This document shows positions 1 through 5,465 of a stretch of DNA of 64,000 bases, in pieces. The notes under the pieces were generated by a model. The model did no database searches. It saw nothing but the letters and a program-made list of their open reading frames with translations, and was not told where the DNA came from. The translations under genes and the position numbers were made by a program. Position 1 is the first letter of the stretch; every line of letters starts with the position of its first letter. The stretch is from Scandinavium sp036409475 (GTDB lineage: Bacteria; Pseudomonadota; Gammaproteobacteria; Enterobacterales; Enterobacteriaceae), in assembly GCF_036409475.1 (NCBI RefSeq), contig NZ_JAYRCK010000025.1, positions 1-64,000 on the forward strand. The letters are read 5' to 3'.

Positions 1-436
1 CCCTGCGCCATACTATCCCGGCGATGGGTAACCAGCGACGAAGGGTTCCCGCATGCAACCGACATCCTGTTATCTCATTGATTTTTATCGCCAGAAGTTC
101 TGTGCTCCAGCGCGAGCGCTGATAACCGAAATCACCGGGAGAATGCTTTATCAGTTCACGTAACAACGTGCAGATATGCTCAAAGGGCCAGCGTCGGGAA
201 CGCCCGGCAGGCAATGATTTGAGACCTTCGACACCCGAAATCGTAAACCAGTTAATCCAGCGACCGATGGATGAGCGGGCGCAGCAGAGCGTTCTGGCAA
301 CATCGCTGACACGGTCACCGCGATGCAACATGAGCATTGCGGTGAGCCTGCGGGCGTAATTTTTATCGGGTGTTTTATGGATAATTTTCTGCATCTGACG
401 TCGTTCATTTCGGGGGATGGGTACTATGATCGGCAT
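1..436 (-). CDS. IS630-family transposase, N-terminal part, cut by window edge
   Basis: The reverse strand reads as the N-terminal 145 residues of an IS630-type DDE transposase, starting MPIIVPIPRNERRQMQK at 436 and running off the window. It contains the helix-turn-helix region typical of the family (SDVARTLCCARSSIGRWINW, about residues 42-61) followed by the linker GFGYQRSRWS-like segment (here GDFGYQRSRWS). The catalytic DDE domain would lie to the left of base 1, so whether the element is intact cannot be judged. Family assignment rests on remembered similarity to IS630; the end of the element should lie between 437 and about 540, but I could not place its terminal repeat. Confidence 0.82.
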   Translation of the reverse strand, partial: MPIIVPIPRNERRQMQKIIHKTPDKNYARRLTAMLMLHRGDRVSDVARTLCCARSSIGRWINWFTISGVEGLKSLPAGRSRRWPFEHICTLLRELIKHSPGDFGYQRSRWSTELLAIKINEITGCRLHAGTLRRWLPIAGIVWRR

Positions 437-727
437 TGCTCAGTCCGGTTGGTGATTTTGGTTGGTTTGGCGATTGATCAGATCGCACAATCCGGGCTGA
501 GTTCCCTTTAAGTGATCTACTATTCGGCGCAGCTATTTAGGTGCATGAGGGGGGGGGGAGCTGCCCACCCTCATTCAATAAATCAAACAATCCTGCGCGT
601 TGATCCGTTGTTCTCAGCATTTTTTATTTAAAAGTAAACAAAGCATCCATCATTAGCATCAATACCTTAAAGTAAGTGTCAGGAGACAGGCAAAATCACC
701 GTTCTGTATATGTTCTGAGTAGATGCG
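437..727. other. Intergenic: IS630 end and leader of the next gene
   Basis: No gene seen. The left part should contain the outer end of the IS630-type element. A run of ten G lies at 549-558, followed by a C-rich stretch. From about 600 the sequence is AT-rich and probably holds the promoter of the gene starting at 728, but no convincing -35/-10 pair was resolved. Confidence 0.4.
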
Positions 728-1159
728 ATGAAAAAAACAACACTTCTTGCTTTAAGCTTTTTCGCGCTGACAAGTCAGGCCAGTTTTGCCGGGACCAAAA
801 CGCTGGTGGAATATGGCACGGTTCAGCAAAGTAAAATCATTACGCATACCCAGCAGGGTTACCATCCGTTAAGAACGCTGGCGGCGGGTGCGGTCGGTGG
901 CGTAGTGGGGCATCAATTTGGCAACGGAAACGGAAAGACGGCCATGACTGTCGGTGGAGCTGTCGCGGGTGCTGCTGCATCACGCCATCATCAGACAGAA
1001 CAGCTCAATGCTCAGGAAGTGGATTTGTTTATCAAAACCCAGTCCGGGCAAACTATTGAGGTGATTCAGAGCTACAACGGCAGTGTGACGTTTAATCCTG
1101 GCGATAAAGTGCGTATTTTGACCACTGGTTCAAATACCACTGTCGACAAATCGGTGTAA
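728..1159 (+). CDS. Exported glycine-zipper protein
   Basis: A 143-residue exported protein. Residues 1-21 form a Sec signal peptide (two lysines, hydrophobic core, QASFAG cleavage region) with no lipobox cysteine. Residues about 50-85 form a glycine-zipper segment with small residues spaced through two short helices (AAGAVGGVVGHQFG and VGGAVAGAAA), as in SlyB / Rickettsia 17-kDa antigen type envelope proteins. The C-terminal half is a small beta-rich domain (TQSGQTIEVIQ ... FNPGDKVRIL). It probably sits in or near the outer membrane, but its function is unknown. It stands alone between transposon debris and a tRNA-like element, so it is likely accessory. Confidence 0.75.
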   Translation: MKKTTLLALSFFALTSQASFAGTKTLVEYGTVQQSKIITHTQQGYHPLRTLAAGAVGGVVGHQFGNGNGKTAMTVGGAVAGAAASRHHQTEQLNAQEVDLFIKTQSGQTIEVIQSYNGSVTFNPGDKVRILTTGSNTTVDKSV

Positions 1160-1263
1160 AACTGAGCATCGGTTGATTTAGCTTAAGACTTAAGAACTGA
1201 AGCGCCTTTTTACGCCTTCGGTTTGTAATGCACGTCTGACGGGGGGAGTATCCACAGCCCAAT

Positions 1264-1341
1264 CCGCCACTAGCTCAGCTGGAAGAGCAAATGACATTTT
1301 ATGTTCTGGTGTACGAGGTTCGAGGCCTCGGTGGTGGTCCA
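1264..1341 (+). tRNA. tRNA-Lys(UUU)-like element, possibly degenerate
   Basis: A 78-nt stretch folds as a tRNA. The acceptor stem is CCGCCAC with GTGGTGG (one G-U pair at 3-70). Then come TA, a D arm GCTC/GAGC with GG in the loop, and a perfect T arm CGAGG-TTCGAGG-CCTCG, with an encoded CCA end. The anticodon arm ATGAC-ATTTTAT-GTTCT puts TTT in the anticodon position but has one mismatch and one G-U pair. There is an extra base before it and a 6-nt variable loop, so the length is two above normal. It may be a phage-type or decaying tRNA. A Rho-independent terminator follows 12 bases later. tRNAscan-SE with a low cutoff would test it. Confidence 0.6.
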
Positions 1342-1352
1342 GCTTTCTGTTA

Positions 1353-1376
1353 CCCTGGCATGTGCCGGGGGTTTTT
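1353..1376 (+). terminator. Rho-independent terminator after tRNA-like element
   Basis: CCCTGGCA pairs with TGCCGGGG across a TG loop, allowing one mismatch, and is followed by five T. It fits termination of the tRNA-like transcript. Confidence 0.7.
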
Positions 1377-1431
1377 AGTCCCTTGCTCCAGACGTTTTAT
1401 TTTCTGTTTTTTCATTTTTAAGGAGAGAGCG

Positions 1432-1656
1432 ATGTTAGAAGGGTATTTTGATCTTGATGACGCGACCGGTGCTGAGGCGATTGAAAACAGAAAGCGTTTG
1501 CTGGCTGTTCAGGCTGCATTAGATATCTCGAAAGCGTCCGTATCGGCTTCCACCGCTAACTCAGGCATTCGCAGCCAAATGGATTTGCGTAATGTGGCGC
1601 AGGAAGTGTCCACGCTTGCAGATGCCATCCAGGATGCGCTGGAAGGCGATATCTGA
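1432..1656 (+). CDS. Small helical protein, possibly prophage-derived
   Basis: A 74-residue protein starting MLEGYFDLDD at the ATG preceded by a strong AAGGAGAG ribosome-binding site; an upstream extension in the same frame reads through the tRNA-like element and is rejected. It is acidic, almost wholly helical and without cysteine, signal peptide or membrane segment. I do not recognise the family. The setting, with a tRNA-like element just upstream and another broken reading frame just downstream, suggests prophage or other mobile origin. A hairpin terminator follows the stop codon closely. Confidence 0.6.
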   Translation: MLEGYFDLDDATGAEAIENRKRLLAVQAALDISKASVSASTANSGIRSQMDLRNVAQEVSTLADAIQDALEGDI

Positions 1657-1664
1657 GTCTCGCA

Positions 1665-1692
1665 AAGCCGCCTGAGGGCGGCTTGATTGTTT
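1665..1692 (+). terminator. Rho-independent terminator
   Basis: AAGCCGCC and GGGCGGCTT pair across a TGA loop, followed by a T-rich stretch. It ends the 1432-1656 gene. Confidence 0.75.
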
Positions 1693-1701
1693 CTATTCTA
1701 T

Positions 1702-1800
1702 CCGCAGAAACCACTGAAAAACTACGCGCTGAACGATGCCGGTGATGAAGCCGGGCGTTCACGTCTGGAGCGTACGCGTCGGTTGGGAAACCCGAATTAA
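1702..1800 (+). pseudogene. 3' fragment of an unidentified protein
   Basis: After the terminator an open frame without a start codon reads PQKPLKNYALNDAGDEAG and then RSRLERTRRLGNPN before TAA. Composition and codon use look coding, so this is probably the last 33 codons of a lost gene. The arginine-rich tail is reminiscent of phage structural proteins, but I cannot name it. Confidence 0.35.
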
Positions 1801-1939
1801 TCTTTAAGGCTTTCATTGCAGTTGGCCAGGCAAAATAGTAAAAATTGTTCATAATTCAGGGTACCCTGTGCCAGCGCAGACTTTGTAGCGCCTAAGATGT
1901 TCACAAAGGCTGGCATCCCTGAGATGGAGCGGCGAGCAA

Positions 1940-1989
1940 ATCAACACGCAATTTCTTTACTCAGACCGTCTGGTCATGCGTCCTGTTCA
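1940..1989 (+). pseudogene. GNAT acetyltransferase remnant, left of the transposon
   Basis: The frame reads INTQFLYSDRLVMRPV and continues on the far side of the transposon (from 8477) as HADGADDLFRI. Together they match the N-terminus of RimJ/RimL-type GNAT acetyltransferases (T-x-R-L-x-L-R-P pattern). No ATG is present where the start should be; the ATC at 1940 may replace it. The transposon interrupts this remnant, with TGTTCA at 1984-1989 repeated at 8477-8482. The upstream frame has a stop at 1886, so the gene was already broken or its promoter region lost. Confidence 0.5.
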
Positions 1990-2028
1990 GGGGTCAGTTT
2001 GGATATCGAAAATTATTGTACGTTAAGG
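1990..2028 (+). repeat. Outer left terminal inverted repeat, Tn3 family
   Basis: 39 bp identical to the reverse complement of 8438-8476. It begins with GGGG, as Tn3-family ends do. The 6 bases outside it, TGTTCA, are repeated outside the right end. Confidence 0.92.
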
Positions 2029-2163
2029 TTGTTTTGTGACCTTCCTACTTTAGCTGACCTCAGCCGACGAAACTGCCCGGAAGCCGTTATCCGCCTGCTT
2101 TTCCAGATATAATCGTCTGTCAGATTGATGTGCTCTCAGCCTAACGGCGACAAATGCGACAGC
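2013..2163 (-). pseudogene. tnpA 3' remnant (last 50 codons)
   Basis: The reverse strand encodes the C-terminus of a Tn3-family transposase (LSPLGWEHINLT, DYIWKS, then FRRLR and NNLNVQ at the end). It corresponds residue by residue to the end of the intact transposase at 5466-8453. The DNA match runs from 1990 to 2163 without gaps and stops abruptly there. It is the trace of a second, related transposon whose right end now forms the left end of this one. Confidence 0.85.
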
Positions 2164-2752
2164 GCAACCACCCTACGGCTACGCCTTCGGGCATAGCATT
2201 AGTGCGATCGCCTCAGTAATTCCAAACTCACAGTACAGCGCCTCGGACCACAAGTGACCCGACGTACCCTCGCGCAGGGCGCAGCCCACACCGCGCACTT
2301 CGTGGCGGCTATGAAATAAATCTACTTTATATAATGCCGAAATTACTTGATCGTAACCGGCTTCGCCGGGCAGTCCGACAGATTTAATAATGTGCTCTAT
2401 TCGACATAATCTCCGTCGGCATGTGCCTTCTGCCCATAACAAACAAAACGAATGCTACATTTATAAACAATTTGTAATTATTATGAGATCCACGAAGATG
2501 AGACAAATCTCTGCGAAGCATGTCAAATTAATACATATCAATAATTAATTTAAGTTACTTTCTGACATATTATCCGATCGGTATACGAAACCAACCTGTT
2601 GCGGACAGGACTGGAATGTCGCAAATCTCAACTTCGCTTCCACTGGGCAAAAAAAAATATTCCTTGAGCAAAATTAGCTCACAGATATTATTTAAAAAGG
2701 TATAGGGTTAATTTGCATTTCGCAATTTAAAATTAACACAAAGGAATTAATT
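2164..2752. other. Unassigned DNA between tnpA remnant and LRR gene
   Basis: 2164-2450 has mixed composition and an open frame on the reverse strand (2179-2442, ending ALMLCPKA) that I could not relate to any protein. It may be a decayed passenger. 2450-2752 is strongly AT-rich and should contain the promoter of the LRR gene. Confidence 0.35.
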
Positions 2753-4282
2753 ATGATTAACACTAATATTTCAAATACCGTAGTTGACATACCTGATACT
2801 AATCTAAATATCGTTTTGCATAACACGTTGGGCATCGCTGTAGATGTACCTCTTACGTCGGATGATTTAGCGATGGTAACCTTACTTGATGCCAGCAACG
2901 CAAGTATTGTCGATCTTACCGGCATGCAATATTGTATTAACCTATCTATTGCAGACTTTAGCCACAACAGCATTAATAGCTTAGCTCCTCTGTCAAACCT
3001 AGTTACTATCACTGAACTTGATATTTCAAATAACGTAATTTCAGACATTACAACATTAGCATCTTTGAGTAACCTAATCACGCTAACAATGGTTGCGGTT
3101 AATACTCAAGCAACTGAACCCGATCACCTTGATTTATCTGTTTTGAATAACTTTAAAAATATTAAAGCACTTGACATCAGCAATAATCAGATCACCAAAG
3201 CAAATATTATCGGTCAGTTAATTTCCCTGAAAACCCTAAAAGCTGAAGAATTTGCTATCGATACGAACGAAAGTCAATTTTTGGCAAATTTAGTGAATTT
3301 AAAATCTTTAATCACCTCGGATGGCAAATATACAAGCATTGACTTTTTATCGACAATGATTGCCATTGAATATATTGCCTTGTCAAGGTGCTCTATGTTT
3401 CATGACGTGACACCTTTAAAGGATCTACAAAAATTAAATTATCTTGCTATAACGCAGAATTCTTTAATCTATAACATAACACCTATAACTGAGAATCCCA
3501 GCATCAAGGTTTTACATTTTGTTGATAGTATTATCAACCCTTCCCCTATAACAAACATGGTTAACCTTACTGAATTACAAGTTAATAACTGCGGGCTGTC
3601 AAATCTTGATTTCATCAGCGGTTGCAGTTCACTTATTTCACTTGACGCCAACACATCAACAATATCAGACATATCCCCACTAAAAGCATTAACGCATCTG
3701 GAAATACTTACTATGCAATATAGTAATGTTAGCGACATTTCAGCTGTTACCGATATGCCTGCATTAACGTCATTGAATATTTTAAATGGATTGATTACAA
3801 CTGCGCGGCCAGTATTAAACAACCCTAATATTACATCACTAAACCTAGGTTTTAACTTCCTGACATCTCCTGATGAATATGACCTTTTAAAGCTTAGATT
3901 TGAAAATGATGCGTTTCTTTCATATAATTACATTTATGGTCGTCTGGAGCAGTTTGCATTCTATTATAATGCACCGTCAATTGTTCTTAATATAGGTGAA
4001 ACCATAACTAAAACATTTGTTGAATATTTAACACTCGATGGTATTGTATATTCACCATCTGGAATTCAAAAACTCAGCCTGAACTACTGCAATGTCATTT
4101 CCAATGATGAAAATATTGCAAAAATATTGAGTGTAAACATCGACCCTAACACTTCGTCCATTAACATCGATCTGAGTGGTGTGTCTGTTGGAAATACAGT
4201 ACTTGAGATCGTAGGAAGCAATAACAGTACGCTATTGCCTTTTACTTCAGGAGAGTACTCCATTCCTGTAAGTGTAAATTAA
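2753..4282 (+). CDS. Leucine-rich-repeat protein, transposon passenger
   Basis: A 509-residue protein made largely of 22-residue SDS22/internalin-like leucine-rich repeats from about residue 20 to 380 (units such as LTELDISNNVISDITTLASL and LKALTHLEILTMQYSNVSDI). A C-terminal beta-rich part (about 400-509) has the look of an Ig-like or lid domain ending in VSVN. The start is supported by AAAGGAATTAATTATG. There is no signal peptide, lipobox or membrane segment, so it is cytoplasmic or exported by an unidentified route. The gene is markedly AT-rich compared with the flanking tnpA and backbone. Its function is unknown: candidates are protein-protein interaction, host-targeted effector, or defence sensor. 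It lies inside the Tn3-family element. Confidence 0.85.
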   Translation: MINTNISNTVVDIPDTNLNIVLHNTLGIAVDVPLTSDDLAMVTLLDASNASIVDLTGMQYCINLSIADFSHNSINSLAPLSNLVTITELDISNNVISDITTLASLSNLITLTMVAVNTQATEPDHLDLSVLNNFKNIKALDISNNQITKANIIGQLISLKTLKAEEFAIDTNESQFLANLVNLKSLITSDGKYTSIDFLSTMIAIEYIALSRCSMFHDVTPLKDLQKLNYLAITQNSLIYNITPITENPSIKVLHFVDSIINPSPITNMVNLTELQVNNCGLSNLDFISGCSSLISLDANTSTISDISPLKALTHLEILTMQYSNVSDISAVTDMPALTSLNILNGLITTARPVLNNPNITSLNLGFNFLTSPDEYDLLKLRFENDAFLSYNYIYGRLEQFAFYYNAPSIVLNIGETITKTFVEYLTLDGIVYSPSGIQKLSLNYCNVISNDENIAKILSVNIDPNTSSINIDLSGVSVGNTVLEIVGSNNSTLLPFTSGEYSIPVSVN

Positions 4283-4304
4283 TATTAGTTTAAAACTATC
4301 TTTA

Positions 4305-4342
4305 CTTATTGTACGTTTTCGTAGGGCTGGGCTTCAGCCCTG
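4305..4342 (+). repeat. Degenerate Tn3-subfamily terminal repeat after the LRR gene
   Basis: Twenty-two bases after the LRR stop codon a 38-bp stretch (CTTATTGTACGTTTTCGT ... TCAGCCC) aligns without gaps to the right-end repeat at 39998-40035, roughly 28 of 38 positions by eye. It is of a different repeat class from the ends of the surrounding transposon. It may be the fossil end of an earlier Tn3-subfamily carrier of the LRR gene, or a chance match that also forms the small hairpin AGGGCT/AGCCCT. Confidence 0.4.
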
Positions 4343-4374
4343 AGGAATCTCCAGAAAAATGGAGAATAATCGAG

Positions 4375-4440
4375 ACAGGCATAGCCCAATGCGATCCACT
4401 GATTTTTCAAAAAATTCAATAGGATCATTGCTATGCCTGT
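4375..4440. repeat. 66-nt near-perfect hairpin
   Basis: ACAGGCATAGC at 4375 pairs with GCTATGCCTGT ending at 4440. Pairing continues inward through AATG/CATT, GATCC/GGATC and a TTTTT/AAAAA segment, with only a few bulges. It lies between the LRR gene and the inner transposon end. It could be a miniature element or a strong transcriptional barrier; I do not recognise it. Confidence 0.6.
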
Positions 4441-4555
4441 TCACGTATAGGAAATTGGAACCATTTCTGCGGTGGATTAATCTGGCTGAAATTCAACCAC
4501 CATCTGATTTGTATGCCGGCGGGTTAACCTGTGCTCTGCTCTGTGGTCGTTATTA

Positions 4556-4594
4556 GGGGTTAGTTTGGATATCGAAAATTTTTGTACGTTAAAT
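4556..4594 (+). repeat. Inner left terminal repeat of the Tn3 core
   Basis: GGGGTTAGTTTGGATATCG and following bases match the outer repeats except at four positions, two of them at the inner edge. It is the left end of the minimal element 4556-8476. The flanking bases do not match TGTTCA, so this end was not used in the last insertion. Confidence 0.85.
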
Positions 4595-4653
4595 TCAATT
4601 CGAAAAATAGCAGCTCATCTGATGGGCTGCTACTTTCGAGTTGTATTAGATTT

Positions 4654-5298
4654 TCATAGTTCGGACTGTTCCTGTCGGTATTGTACCTGAATGCGGCATA
4701 TCTGGGAGGGGCTGTACCCTGTCGCGTCTGCCGTTTCACGGATGCTCAGTTTCTTGATCTGACGGTAATACAGGACTTTCTGATGCCGTTCCTGATCGGC
4801 CTGTTTACCCCGGTATTTTCCCAGCGTATGCGCACGTTCAATTCCCTGTTTTTGCCGCTGGCGGCGGCTCAGCCAGTCCTTATGCGACATTGCGGCCATC
4901 AGGTCGATAAGCATGTTATTGATGGCGGTTATCACGGCACGGGTGATCGGGTCAGCCTGCGAAGGGTCTTTATCTGACAGAGCCTGCCATGAGGTGGGGA
5001 CATCCAGGCTGACAATTCGTAGCTCGTGTTGTTCTATCTGCTTTTTCAGTGTCATCCAGTCGCTGTTGCTGAGGCGAGTTAGGCGGTCTATCTGCTCGAC
5101 CAGCAAAATATCATTGCGGTGACTGTCTATCAGTAAGCGTCCCAGCTCCGGACGGTCAAGTTTTGTACCGCTTATGTTCTCCCGGTAGTAACTGGCTATT
5201 TTATGTCCACGCTCCTGAACAAACTGCTCCAACATCTCTTTTGCCCGATCGGCGAACTGGTCTTCCGTCGAAGCCCTTAAATAAGCTCTGATGAACAT
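4654..5298 (-). CDS. Serine recombinase (transposon resolvase)
   Basis: A 214-residue resolvase/invertase-family recombinase. The catalytic serine is S10 in RAYLRAS, followed by the resolvase fold with the Arg-containing EQIDRLTRLSNSDW helix near residues 68-81. The arm and C-terminal helix-turn-helix include IRETADATGYSPSQICRIQ. Unlike Tn3 TnpR (about 185 residues) it is somewhat longer, with an extended linker after the catalytic domain. It should resolve cointegrates at the repeated sites between it and tnpA. It is transcribed divergently from tnpA, as in Tn3-type elements, and starts with ATG at 5298. Confidence 0.9.
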   Translation of the reverse strand: MFIRAYLRASTEDQFADRAKEMLEQFVQERGHKIASYYRENISGTKLDRPELGRLLIDSHRNDILLVEQIDRLTRLSNSDWMTLKKQIEQHELRIVSLDVPTSWQALSDKDPSQADPITRAVITAINNMLIDLMAAMSHKDWLSRRQRQKQGIERAHTLGKYRGKQADQERHQKVLYYRQIKKLSIRETADATGYSPSQICRIQVQYRQEQSEL

Positions 5299-5304
5299 TT
5301 TTTC

Positions 5305-5420
5305 ACCATATTATCGCATTTAGGTTATTGCATTAATTCTATCGCATATAGGTTATGTCATTCATGGGGTGCCGTCACGTTTTGGTTATGGCGTCAGGGT
5401 GTACCCTTATGCGATAAGCA
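5305..5420. promoter_or_regulatory. Putative res site and divergent promoters
   Basis: Between the recombinase and tnpA there are two close copies of ATCGCATNTAGGTTAT (about 5316 and 5341) and partial copies further right (GTTTTGGTTATGG, TTATGCGATAAG). This spacing of short related motifs fits resolvase-binding subsites overlapping the divergent promoters. Assigned from position and repeats only. Confidence 0.55.
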
Positions 5421-5465
5421 TTTTTGTTAAAAATACCGTATGGAATAATTTACGAGGAAAACTAT

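Noticed and set aside
1291..1431. Upstream extension of the small gene at 1432
   Set aside because: It would translate through the tRNA-like element and its terminator; the ATG at 1432 has a strong ribosome-binding site.
2179..2442. Possible protein gene on the reverse strand inside the transposon
   Set aside because: No ribosome-binding site or recognisable family; kept only as unassigned DNA.
5300..5460. CRISPR-like short repeats
   Set aside because: The two or three related motifs overlap the divergent recombinase/transposase promoters and fit a resolvase res site better.
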